Below, one piece after another: positions 1 to 8,126 of a stretch of 64,000 nt of DNA. Both the position numbers and the translations under genes were made by a program. The stretch comes from DTU013 sp964490975. GTDB taxonomy: Bacteria; Bacillota; Clostridia; Acetivibrionales; DTU013. Numbering within the stretch: the stretch's first letter is position 1; the number at the start of each line of letters is the position of its first letter. The stretch lies in contig CAZBEQ010000003.1 in the NCBI GenBank assembly GCA_964490975.1, positions 1 to 64,000 on the forward strand, given 5' to 3'. The notes beneath the pieces were generated by a model that searched no databases, had not been told where the DNA came from, and saw only the letters and a program-made list of their open reading frames with translations.

Positions 1-85
1 AAAATATTGCTAGACCCGTTGAAATTCAAGGGCTTTGAGTTTCGCAATTAACTAGTTTATTTTTATATTGAAAGGAGAAAAGAGT

Positions 86-1270
86 ATGTCAAAGAGATTA
101 TTTACATCTGAATCTGTAACGGAGGGACATCCCGATAAGATTTGTGATCAGATTTCCGATGCAGTACTAGATGCCATCTATGCCGAGGACCCTAATGCCA
201 GGGTTGCGTGTGAAACTGCTGTTACGACCGGAATGGTTCTTGTAATGGGAGAAATTTCAACTGAATGCTATGTCGATATACCAAAGGTGGTCAGGAACAC
301 AATACTTGAGATCGGCTATGACAGGGCGAAATATGGATTTGACGGTGAGACCTGCGCTGTTTTGACGTCGATAGATGAACAGTCCGGAGATATCGCAATG
401 GGAGTCAATAAGGCACTGGAGGCCAGAAGCGGAGAAATGGATGATTCACAAATCGAAGCTATAGGCGCAGGTGATCAGGGCATGATGTTCGGCTTTGCCT
501 GCGATGAAACTCCCGAATTGATGCCTATGCCGATCTCATTGGCACACAAGCTTACAAGAAGGCTCTCTGAAGTCCGTAAGCAAGGAATATTGGATTATCT
601 GAGACCTGATGGAAAATCACAGGTGACAGTGGAGTATGACGGAGATAAACCGGTCAGGGTAGATACTGTAGTTATATCAACACAGCATGGCGTAGAGGTT
701 TCACATGATACTATCGAACACGATGTAATCGAGTTGGTGATTAAGAAAGTCATACCTCAGGAACTCCTCGATAGCAAAACAAGATATTTTATCAATCCGA
801 CAGGCAGATTTGTTGTTGGAGGACCACAGGGAGACTCGGGACTGACAGGCAGAAAAATCATAGTTGATACTTATGGCGGATATGCAAGGCATGGAGGAGG
901 AGCCTTCTCAGGGAAGGATCCGACAAAGGTAGACCGTTCGGCAGCATATGCAGCGCGCTATGTAGCTAAGAATATTGTAGCCGCAGGATTGGCTTCCAAG
1001 GTAGAGGTGCAGCTGGCATATGCTATCGGTGTCGCTAAGCCGGTATCCATTCTGATTGATACATTTGGCACAGGAAGGATATCAGAAGAAAAATTGTCGC
1101 AGCTCGTCAATAAGCATTTTGATCTCAGGCCTGCAGCAATAATCCAGACATTGGATCTAAGAAGACCAATATACAAGCAGACTGCAGCATACGGACACTT
1201 TGGCCGCACGGATATAGACCTGCCATGGGAGAGGACCGACAAGGCTGAACTACTGAAAAGCGAAGCATAA
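86..1270 (+). CDS. metK: S-adenosylmethionine synthetase
   Basis: Makes S-adenosylmethionine from methionine and ATP in the cytoplasm. The 394-residue product has the usual family length and every signature: GHPDK at residues 14-18, GAGDQGMMFG, GGPQGDSGLTGRK, and GGGAFSGKDPTKVDRSAAY. An in-frame TTG at 68 would add six residues, but the strong ribosome site AAAGGAG at 71-77 fits the ATG at 86. Only 85 bases of upstream sequence are in the window, so a SAM riboswitch farther upstream cannot be judged. A palindromic repeat starts three bases after the stop codon. Identification is very secure. Confidence 0.97.
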   Translation: MSKRLFTSESVTEGHPDKICDQISDAVLDAIYAEDPNARVACETAVTTGMVLVMGEISTECYVDIPKVVRNTILEIGYDRAKYGFDGETCAVLTSIDEQSGDIAMGVNKALEARSGEMDDSQIEAIGAGDQGMMFGFACDETPELMPMPISLAHKLTRRLSEVRKQGILDYLRPDGKSQVTVEYDGDKPVRVDTVVISTQHGVEVSHDTIEHDVIELVIKKVIPQELLDSKTRYFINPTGRFVVGGPQGDSGLTGRKIIVDTYGGYARHGGGAFSGKDPTKVDRSAAYAARYVAKNIVAAGLASKVEVQLAYAIGVAKPVSILIDTFGTGRISEEKLSQLVNKHFDLRPAAIIQTLDLRRPIYKQTAAYGHFGRTDIDLPWERTDKAELLKSEA

Positions 1271-1272
1271 AA

Positions 1273-1347
1273 AATCAAGGGGGACGGGGGTTTTTGATTA
1301 TCAATTAGTTCTTAATTGATAATCAAAAACCCCCGTCCCCCTTGATT
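1273..1347. repeat. Class A REP-like palindrome, copy 1
   Basis: Perfect inverted repeat: arms 1273-1307 and 1313-1347 (35 bases each), loop GTTCT. The arm carries the core GGGGACGGGGGTTTTTGA followed by TTATCAAT. The same core recurs at 37137-37229 and 43932-44007. It lies directly after metK and may also work as a transcription terminator, although no T-tract follows. Confidence 0.92.
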
Positions 1348-1444
1348 ATATATGAGGGTAACATTTACTTAAACATATGAATATACATATAAAGAGGCGA
1401 TACGCCTTGGCTGTATGGGCGAATAAAGCTAAAGGGGCAGGAGT

Positions 1445-1813
1445 ATGTTGTTAAATATTACTAAATGCTTGATTTGTATTTTATCTGTATATGGGTTGTT
1501 AACAATTATACTCAACATATCGGAATTTATAAGCTGCAGATTTGCGGGGCAGCGTCCTAAGGTAAGAGTGGTTTTATTAGTACAGGATGCTGAAGAGCAG
1601 ATCGAATATATTGTAAGATATGCGGTAAAGGAAGAATATGCCGATAGGGTATTGTCAGACAAAAAGCTGATCATAGTGGATATGGATTCAACAGATAATA
1701 CATACATTCTGTTGGAGAAGCTGCAGCATAATTTCCCAAGCATCCAGGTCATTAAAATGAGCGATATGGAAAGTGTCTTCAAGGATTTCGTCTTTTCACC
1801 CCCTGCAAAGTAA
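1445..1813 (+). CDS. Short membrane-anchored protein resembling the N-terminus of a family 2 glycosyltransferase
   Basis: Function unknown. The 122-residue product begins with one hydrophobic segment (about residues 3-27), followed by a region that reads like the first half of a GT-A fold: a VRVVLLVQDAEE strand, then LIIVDMDSTDNTYILLEKL, where family 2 glycosyltransferases have a D-S-T-D motif. It stops before any acceptor-binding half. The ribosome site GGGGCAGGAG lies just before the ATG. It sits between metK and recD2 on the same strand. It may be a small conserved clostridial protein or a truncated glycosyltransferase; the sequence cannot decide. Confidence 0.6.
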   Translation: MLLNITKCLICILSVYGLLTIILNISEFISCRFAGQRPKVRVVLLVQDAEEQIEYIVRYAVKEEYADRVLSDKKLIIVDMDSTDNTYILLEKLQHNFPSIQVIKMSDMESVFKDFVFSPPAK

Positions 1814-1877
1814 TATATACTATATATATCAAAAAATATGGGAAACAATACACGCATGCTGTATTGCACAGGTTACG

Positions 1878-4106
1878 ATGGATCTGACGATTATTGAGGG
1901 TGTCATAGACGGCATTATTTATAAAAATGATTCGAATGGCTATACAGTATGTGAGATATGTGTAAAAAACAAAGTCATTACTGCTGTAGGCTATATGCCA
2001 TTTATAAATGAGGGCGAAACGATCAAAGCTAATGGCAAATGGGTAAAGCACCCTGACTATGGAGATCAGTTCAAGGTCGAGCTTTATGAAAAGATTCTGC
2101 CTCAGACAGCGGACGGGATAGAAAAATATCTTGCTTCAGGTATAGTAAAAGGAGTAGGACCTGCAACAGCAGCAAAGATAGTAGAACGTTTTGGCACTGG
2201 CACCCTGGATATAATCAGCCAGGAACCTCAGCGACTGTCGGAAGTTAAGGGAATAAGCCTGGATAAGGCTTTGAGTATAGGACAAGCTCTCAATGAGCAA
2301 AAAGGCCTTAGGGATGTGGTCATGTTCCTTCAGGAATACGGGATCAATCCCTCTGTGTGTATAAAGATACACAAAGCATACGCTGACATGGCGGTTACCA
2401 GGATAAAAGAAAACCCGTACAGGCTTTGTGAGGAAGTCTTCAGTATTGGCTTCAAAACAGCAGACAGGGTTGCAATGAAGCTTGGAGTCGATCCGGGGTC
2501 CCGCTTCAGGATAAGGAGCGGGATCAAATATACCTTGAGCCATGCTGCATCCAACGGACATACATATCTGCCCGAAGAAATGCTCAGCGAATATGCGGCC
2601 CAACTGCTTGGAATACCTGACATTGACATCGAGGATGCCTTGATCTCGCTGGTGTTCGATAAAGCGATCCAGATCGAGAAAAATGTTACGGGTAACCGTA
2701 TATATCTCTCATCTTTTTACAATGCAGAGCAATGGGTCGGAAAAAGGTTATTGGGTCTGGCTGCTACACATTTTGACAAAGGACTTGAGGATCTTGATGG
2801 AAAGTTGGCCAGATTCGAAAGAGAAGAGGGACTAATGCTTGATCCCCTGCAAAGGGAAGCGGTAAAAGAGGCTGTTGTGAATGGATTGCTTGTTATAACA
2901 GGCGGACCGGGCACTGGTAAGACAACTATAATAAAATGTATTATCAGCCTTCTTATGGAGGGTGGACATAGCATTGCGCTGGCTGCACCTACGGGCAGGG
3001 CTGCAAAAAGAATGTCGGATGCGACAGGCTTTGAGGCAAAGACGATACACAGGCTTCTTGAGATAGGCTACACGGCGGATGAGAGCGACCTGATATTTCA
3101 AAGGAATGAGGAAAATCCTATCGAAGCCGATGTAATAATAATTGATGAAATGTCCATGGTCGATATATTGATAATGAACCATCTGCTTAAGGCAATACCG
3201 GCCGGAGCAAGGGTTATACTTGTGGGAGATGCGGACCAGCTGCCGTCGGTCGGAGCAGGAAGTGTACTGCTGGACATCCTCAGCTGCAACAGTATCAAAA
3301 CGGTCAGGCTCACTGAAATATTCAGGCAGGCAGGCGAAAGCATGATCATTGTCAATGCGCACAGGATCAACAGAGGGGAAGCGCCTATACTCAATGCAAA
3401 GGACAAGGACTTCTTCTTTTTGGCGAGAGGTGCTCAGGAACAAATAGTAGGGACAGTTATAGATCTTTGCTCAAGGAGGCTGCCGGACACATATGGTCTG
3501 GACCCTTTGAGGGACATACAGGTGCTTACTCCAACAAAGAAAGGCCCGGCAGGAGTTGTCAATCTTAATATGGAATTGCAGAAGGTGTTGAATCCTCCAG
3601 ATAAAAAGAAGGCTGAGAAGGCGTCAAGATCTTATGTATTCAGGGAAGGCGACAGGGTCATGCAGGTGAAAAATAATTATTCACTCAGATGGGAGCGGCC
3701 TAATAATGTAGAGGTTGACGGAACGGGAGTATTTAACGGTGATATGGGGTCTATTGTTAAAATCGATGAAGAGGCAATGAAGATAGAAGTCATGTTTGAC
3801 GATGACAGATTGGCATCATATGATTTCGGCATTATTGACGAGATAGAGCCATCGTTTGCTGTTACCATACATAAAAGCCAGGGATCAGAGTTTCCGGTTG
3901 TTGTCATGCCTGTATTTCCGGGACCGCAGGTATTAATGACAAGGAACCTTTTATATACGGCTGTGACCAGAGCAAAGCAAATGGTAGTACTGGTGGGGTG
4001 TGATGACTCACTCTCCGAAATGGTAGGCAACAAAAGAGAAGCTTTAAGATTTTCGGGTTTATCAGATAAGCTTAAAACATTTTCAGAATATGCCGATATA
4101 TTTTGA
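1878..4106 (+). CDS. recD2: RecD2-type ATP-dependent DNA helicase
   Basis: Superfamily 1B 5'-3' helicase of the RecD2 (YrrC) type, acting in DNA repair without RecBC. The N-terminus (MDLTIIEGVIDGIIYKNDSN) is the typical OB-like RecD2 start and is followed by helix-hairpin-helix motifs (residues about 85-200). Walker A is GGPGTGKTT near residue 345, Walker B is IIIDEMSMVD, motif V/VI is HKSQGSEFP and LLYTAVTRAK near the C-terminus. The open frame runs back to a GTG at 1773, but the extra 35 residues overlap the preceding gene and do not look like RecD2, so the ATG at 1878 is preferred even though its ribosome site is weak. The 742-residue length fits the family. Confidence 0.93.
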   Translation: MDLTIIEGVIDGIIYKNDSNGYTVCEICVKNKVITAVGYMPFINEGETIKANGKWVKHPDYGDQFKVELYEKILPQTADGIEKYLASGIVKGVGPATAAKIVERFGTGTLDIISQEPQRLSEVKGISLDKALSIGQALNEQKGLRDVVMFLQEYGINPSVCIKIHKAYADMAVTRIKENPYRLCEEVFSIGFKTADRVAMKLGVDPGSRFRIRSGIKYTLSHAASNGHTYLPEEMLSEYAAQLLGIPDIDIEDALISLVFDKAIQIEKNVTGNRIYLSSFYNAEQWVGKRLLGLAATHFDKGLEDLDGKLARFEREEGLMLDPLQREAVKEAVVNGLLVITGGPGTGKTTIIKCIISLLMEGGHSIALAAPTGRAAKRMSDATGFEAKTIHRLLEIGYTADESDLIFQRNEENPIEADVIIIDEMSMVDILIMNHLLKAIPAGARVILVGDADQLPSVGAGSVLLDILSCNSIKTVRLTEIFRQAGESMIIVNAHRINRGEAPILNAKDKDFFFLARGAQEQIVGTVIDLCSRRLPDTYGLDPLRDIQVLTPTKKGPAGVVNLNMELQKVLNPPDKKKAEKASRSYVFREGDRVMQVKNNYSLRWERPNNVEVDGTGVFNGDMGSIVKIDEEAMKIEVMFDDDRLASYDFGIIDEIEPSFAVTIHKSQGSEFPVVVMPVFPGPQVLMTRNLLYTAVTRAKQMVVLVGCDDSLSEMVGNKREALRFSGLSDKLKTFSEYADIF

Positions 4107-4120
4107 AGAAAGCGGGCTGA

Positions 4121-4801
4121 ATGCAAGTGAACATTATTGAAAGAATAATTAGTATTGTTTATCCTCCAAAGTGTATCTTTTGCCAGGAGCTATTGGACCA
4201 CAAAGCAGTTCTTCACGTTTGTAACACTTGTTATGCGGAGCTTCCGCTTATGGGGGACATTGTCCATAAAACAACGCTTGACGAGGATGGGAATTATTGC
4301 GACGGAGTTATAAGCGTATTTGAATATACGGGGATGGTAAAGGAATCGCTGATAAGATTCAAGTTCTATAATAAACCAGGCTACTACAGGACTTACGCCA
4401 GGTTAATGGCGGACAGGATCAGGAAGACAACCGATGTGACAAAATATAATATGGTACTGAGTGTACCGCTTCATAAACACAGGGAGTTTTCAAGGGGCTA
4501 CAATCAAGCCCGTTTGATTTCAAAAGAACTCAGCAGGATACTTAGATTACCTGAATGCTCATATATCTTAAAGAGGGAAAGGTATACCGAGGCTCAGAGC
4601 CTTTTAGACAAGCAAAAAAGGAACCAAAACGTTAAGGGCGCATTTGTGGTTACTGCGCCAAAGAAAGTAAAGGGGAAGAATATTCTTTTGGTAGATGATA
4701 TTTTAACTACGGGTTCGACACTTGAGGAATGCAGCAGGGTGCTTAAACAGGCCGGTGCAGGTAGAGTATTTGCAGCGGTTGTTGCTACGGGAAGAAAATA
4801 A
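4121..4801 (+). CDS. comF: ComF family phosphoribosyltransferase-like protein
   Basis: ComF proteins take part in DNA uptake or processing; the fold is that of type I phosphoribosyltransferases. The 226-residue product has the N-terminal zinc ribbon (Cys18, Cys21, Cys34, Cys37), the VPLHKHREFSRGYNQA signature and the PRPP-binding loop ILLVDDILTTGST near residues 187-199. It starts 14 bases after recD2 and runs straight into the flagellar gene yvyF, the same order as comF-yvyF-flgM in Bacillus. Function in competence is known for the family; activity in this organism is inferred. Confidence 0.92.
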   Translation: MQVNIIERIISIVYPPKCIFCQELLDHKAVLHVCNTCYAELPLMGDIVHKTTLDEDGNYCDGVISVFEYTGMVKESLIRFKFYNKPGYYRTYARLMADRIRKTTDVTKYNMVLSVPLHKHREFSRGYNQARLISKELSRILRLPECSYILKRERYTEAQSLLDKQKRNQNVKGAFVVTAPKKVKGKNILLVDDILTTGSTLEECSRVLKQAGAGRVFAAVVATGRK

Positions 4802-4817
4802 CAAGGGGGGTGATAAC

Positions 4818-5249
4818 ATGCCAGAGGTTAGAAATTGCAGGAAGTGCGGCAGGATTTTCAACTACATAGGCTCGCCTATTTGTCCAGCGTGCAAGGAGTT
4901 GGAGGAGGAGGATTTCAAGAAAATCAAGGAATATCTTTATGATAATCCGAAGGCGAGCATTACACAGGTTTCCTCAGATCTTGATATCAGTGTTGAGAAG
5001 ATCAAGAGGTTTCTGAAGGATGGCAGGCTTGAGATCGCGGACGATGAGGGTAATATGGTACTGGAATGTGAAAACTGCGGCAGATCTATCAAATCAGGAA
5101 GATACTGTCCTGATTGTGAAAGAATGCTTGCTTCGGGGTTGAAAAATGCGGCCAGCCAGTTCAGAACAGAGATCGATAGCATGAACGCTTCCAAGAACAG
5201 TCAATTTGGCATGAGATATATGAACAAGGGATATGAGAAAAAAGATTAA
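4818..5249 (+). CDS. yvyF: Flagellar operon protein YvyF
   Basis: Small regulatory-type protein encoded at the head of the flgM operon in many Firmicutes; its biochemical role is not settled. The 143 residues carry an N-terminal zinc ribbon (Cys7, Cys10, Cys22, Cys25), a helix-turn-helix-like stretch (SITQVSSDLDISVEKIKRFL) and a second Cys4 knuckle (CENCGRSIKSGRYCPDC). The ATG at 4818 follows the ribosome site AAGGGGGGTG; an upstream in-frame start at 4722 lies inside comF and is rejected. It lies 16 bases after comF and 81 bases before flgM. Confidence 0.88.
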   Translation: MPEVRNCRKCGRIFNYIGSPICPACKELEEEDFKKIKEYLYDNPKASITQVSSDLDISVEKIKRFLKDGRLEIADDEGNMVLECENCGRSIKSGRYCPDCERMLASGLKNAASQFRTEIDSMNASKNSQFGMRYMNKGYEKKD

Positions 5250-5255
5250 TTGCAG

Positions 5256-5282
5256 TTAATTGAGCGTATAGTTTTACCGATA
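5256..5282 (+). promoter_or_regulatory. Candidate sigma-D (sigma-28) promoter of the flgM operon
   Basis: TTAATTGA (5256-5263), an 11-base spacer, then TACCGATA (5275-5282). The spacing and the CCGATA core match the flagellar sigma-D consensus; the -35 part is a weaker match. It sits about 50 bases before flgM. Confidence 0.55.
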
Positions 5283-5330
5283 TAATATATAACAATAAGA
5301 ATGATAAAGATTTAAAGGTGAGTGGTTTTT

Positions 5331-5618
5331 ATGAGAATACCGGGTGATATTTCAAAGATTACCGGCGTGTACGGTTCACAGAAGAATATAAGCAGAGTTA
5401 CGAGGCCGGGAGCAGTTGCATCAAAAAAGGATGTCCTTTCCATATCCAATGAGGCAAAGGATTTTCAGACGGTGTATAAAGCTTTAAAGGAAGTTCCTGA
5501 CATGCGTATGGAAAAGGTCAATGATCTCTCGGGAAGCATCGAGGCCGGGAAATATAGCGTAAAGGGGCGAGATGTTGCTGAAAGCGTAATAAAGGGTGCA
5601 TTTGATATAAAGGCATGA
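5331..5618 (+). CDS. flgM: Anti-sigma-28 factor FlgM
   Basis: Binds and inhibits the flagellar sigma factor until the hook-basal body is complete, when it is exported. The 95-residue product has the family layout: N-terminal MRIPGDISKITGVYGSQKN, a linker with KKDVLSISNEAKDFQ and the C-terminal sigma-binding helices ending GRDVAESVIKGAFDIKA. The ATG at 5331 follows AAAGGTGAG; the GTG at 5322 falls within the ribosome-site region. It opens the late flagellar run and has a sigma-D-like promoter of its own, the expected feedback arrangement. Confidence 0.9.
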   Translation: MRIPGDISKITGVYGSQKNISRVTRPGAVASKKDVLSISNEAKDFQTVYKALKEVPDMRMEKVNDLSGSIEAGKYSVKGRDVAESVIKGAFDIKA

Positions 5619-5685
5619 TGCCTTGAGGGGGAGTTGATAAACTCTCCTTTTTACCCAAGCCGTATATATGATAGGTGGTGAAGCT

Positions 5686-6186
5686 TTGGATACCATGTCA
5701 ATAAAAAAACTAATAGATGTACTGAACAAGGAATCGTCTATATATGAGGGCATTCTAAAGCTGTCTAAGGAAAAAACCGATGTGATCGTCCAGGGGAGGG
5801 TAACTGAACTTGAGGGTATCACGAGAGCTGAACAGACAATGATCCTTCAGTTGGGCAAGCTGGAGGAGGAACGCGAAGCGCTCGTTGGCGAGTATGCTGC
5901 TAAGCTGGGAAGAAAGCCCGAAGATGTAACAGTTTCGGAGCTTGAGAAAATCCTTCCGAAGGAGCAGTCAAAGGAATTAAGTGAGTGCAGCAAAAGAATG
6001 ACAGGACTTTTTGACAATTTGCGCAATGCGAATGTTATGAACTCCAAGCTAATAAAAAATTCATTGGATTATATCGATTTCTCGGTTAATATCCTATCAA
6101 ACGCCGGATCCTCCGGGGACATTTACGGAAAATCCGGACAGTCAAATGATGCCAGTAAAAGAAGCTTTTTTGATATGAAATTATAG
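5686..6186 (+). CDS. flgN: FlgN-type flagellar export chaperone
   Basis: Predicted cytoplasmic chaperone for the hook-filament junction proteins FlgK and FlgL. The 166-residue product is almost wholly helical and coiled-coil-like, with the FlgN pattern KKLIDVLNKESSIYEGILKL at the start and LRNANVMNSKLIKNSLDYID near residue 120-140. The TTG at 5686 lies five bases after AGGTGGTG; an ATG at 5695 is also possible, and the upstream ATG at 5668 would precede the ribosome site. It is followed eight bases later by flgK, its usual client. Confidence 0.82.
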   Translation: MDTMSIKKLIDVLNKESSIYEGILKLSKEKTDVIVQGRVTELEGITRAEQTMILQLGKLEEEREALVGEYAAKLGRKPEDVTVSELEKILPKEQSKELSECSKRMTGLFDNLRNANVMNSKLIKNSLDYIDFSVNILSNAGSSGDIYGKSGQSNDASKRSFFDMKL

Positions 6187-6194
6187 GAGGGCAT

Positions 6195-8120
6195 ATGGGT
6201 GTCGGCTTTGCCAGTTACGAAATAGCACGTTCTGGCCTTTTGGTCAATGAACGCGGACTATATGTAACAGGTCACAACATTTCCAATGTGAATACTGCAG
6301 GCTATGTCAGGCAGCAGGCTATGATAAAGAACGGCCCTGTTGAAACCACTGTGACACGTGGCGGACTTATACAGCTTGGCCTTGGTGCCGACATACAAGA
6401 GATAAGGCAGATCAGGCATTCCTTCCTTGACAATATATACAGGCAGGAAAATACTACGCTGGGATATTGGGAGACACGGCAGAAAACCTTCAGCGATGTA
6501 GAAGCTATCATGGCAGAACCAATGGAGTCCGGGCTTCAGAATGTACTTAACCAGTTCTGGGATTCTTGGCAGGAGCTTTCAAAGGAGCCGGACAGTCTTA
6601 CTGTCAGGGCTCTCGTCAGGCAAAGGAGCGAAGCGCTGACCCAGCAGATAAACCATATGGGCTCGCAGATGGACAGGCTCCAGAACGACCTTAATACTGA
6701 AATCACCGTAAGAATAGACGAAGTTAACGAAATCACAAGGCAGATATCCAAGCTGAATGTAACCATATTAAAGTCAGAGGTAACAGGAGATACTGCCAGC
6801 GATTACAGGGATCAGCGCAATACCTTGATAGACAGGCTTACCAAGCTGATCAATGTAAATATTAACGAAATGCAGGATGGACAGATCGATATATCACTCG
6901 GTGGATATTTTATTGTACAAAAGGGTATCAGTACGGATTTGTACGCGGCAGAGAGAAACGTCGGAGAAAATTTCTTCGTACCTAAGCTGGCGGGCACAAA
7001 TATCGAGGTGCCGGTAAACAGCGGTATAATAAAAGGCCTTATGGAATCCAGAGGAGAGGTTTCCGGAGCCATAGGGAGCTACGAAAACGGTACGCCTAAT
7101 ACAAAAGCCGATGTGGTATTTTATGTGGATACAACCACTTCACCTTCGGCAGCAATTGCAGGTCAGATCGCGGCGTATACCGATGAACTGGACAAAAGGG
7201 GACTGGACTATAATGTAAGGGTAATAGATGCAGCAAATGCAGATGACCTGGCTGCGCAAATCACCGGAACGACAGGGTTTAGAACAAATGCAGGCAGATA
7301 TGCGGTACTTCTGACAAACAGCCTGCCTGCTGATATGCCGGGACTTCAGACCGCACTGGCCGGTGCTGGAATGGATGCTTCGGTGATAACCAACAATACT
7401 GCAGGCTGGAGCGGATTGACGACTGCTATGGATGGAAGCACATACAGCCTGACAGATTTCATGGATGCGGGCTCATATGGTGAGCTGACAGAGAGCATGG
7501 CGTCAGATACAAATATGGATGTTACCTCGAACTACTCAGTGACGGTAGATTCATTGAATATTGTCTCTGATATGAAAAAGAGACTGAATGCTCTTTTCAA
7601 TGCAATGCTAAGGGAAATAAATTACATTCACAATAACGGTATGAATATAAAGGATCCGCCCGGCAACGGAGAGGATATATTTGTTGCAATAAACAGTGGC
7701 AAGCCTCTGGAAATGGGGAATATAAAGCTTAACAGCAACCTGTCGGATCTGTCGAATATTGCAGCTTCAAATTCGGGGTCAAGCGGAGATAATTCCAATG
7801 CCCTTGAAATAGCTAACCTGAGGAACAAATCGATGATTGCCAACGACACAGGTACGGTAAGCCTTGATGACTATTACCAGGACATAATACTTCATATGGG
7901 AAACGATGGAGCAGACTCTGCAAGGATCACCGAGAGCCAGAGCAAGCTGGTTGAGTCGGCGGATGCTCAGAGAACTTCCATAACAGGAGTCTCGATGGAT
8001 GAAGAAATGACCAATATGATGAAATATAAATTTGCATATGATGCATCATCAAGAGTGCTGAATATAATGGACACGATGATGGAAACCATTGTGAACAGAC
8101 TTGGATTAGTAGGTAGGTGA
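6195..8120 (+). CDS. flgK: Flagellar hook-associated protein 1, first copy, with a large insertion
   Basis: Forms the first ring of the hook-filament junction. The N-terminal rod motif is clear (GHNISNVNTAGYVRQQ near residues 27-42), as is the C-terminal coiled coil ending TGVSMDEEMTNMMKYKFAYD and MMETIVNRLGLVGR. At 641 residues it is longer than the neighbouring paralogue because of an Ala/Thr/Asp-rich stretch at about residues 295-437, inside the surface-exposed middle domain. The ribosome site AGGAGGGC precedes the ATG. It is eight bases from flgN and six from the second flgK. The insertion does not look like a familiar domain. Confidence 0.9.
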   Translation: MGVGFASYEIARSGLLVNERGLYVTGHNISNVNTAGYVRQQAMIKNGPVETTVTRGGLIQLGLGADIQEIRQIRHSFLDNIYRQENTTLGYWETRQKTFSDVEAIMAEPMESGLQNVLNQFWDSWQELSKEPDSLTVRALVRQRSEALTQQINHMGSQMDRLQNDLNTEITVRIDEVNEITRQISKLNVTILKSEVTGDTASDYRDQRNTLIDRLTKLINVNINEMQDGQIDISLGGYFIVQKGISTDLYAAERNVGENFFVPKLAGTNIEVPVNSGIIKGLMESRGEVSGAIGSYENGTPNTKADVVFYVDTTTSPSAAIAGQIAAYTDELDKRGLDYNVRVIDAANADDLAAQITGTTGFRTNAGRYAVLLTNSLPADMPGLQTALAGAGMDASVITNNTAGWSGLTTAMDGSTYSLTDFMDAGSYGELTESMASDTNMDVTSNYSVTVDSLNIVSDMKKRLNALFNAMLREINYIHNNGMNIKDPPGNGEDIFVAINSGKPLEMGNIKLNSNLSDLSNIAASNSGSSGDNSNALEIANLRNKSMIANDTGTVSLDDYYQDIILHMGNDGADSARITESQSKLVESADAQRTSITGVSMDEEMTNMMKYKFAYDASSRVLNIMDTMMETIVNRLGLVGR

Positions 8121-8126
8121 GATTAA

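Noticed and set aside
1..85. Possible SAM (S-box) riboswitch upstream of metK
   Set aside because: Only 85 bases precede metK in the window and no S-box helices or conserved core are visible; the element, if any, would lie outside.
2136..2603. Long minus-strand frames inside recD2, metG and other large genes
   Set aside because: They overlap well-supported genes completely, have no ribosome sites and no family patterns; they are frame shadows.
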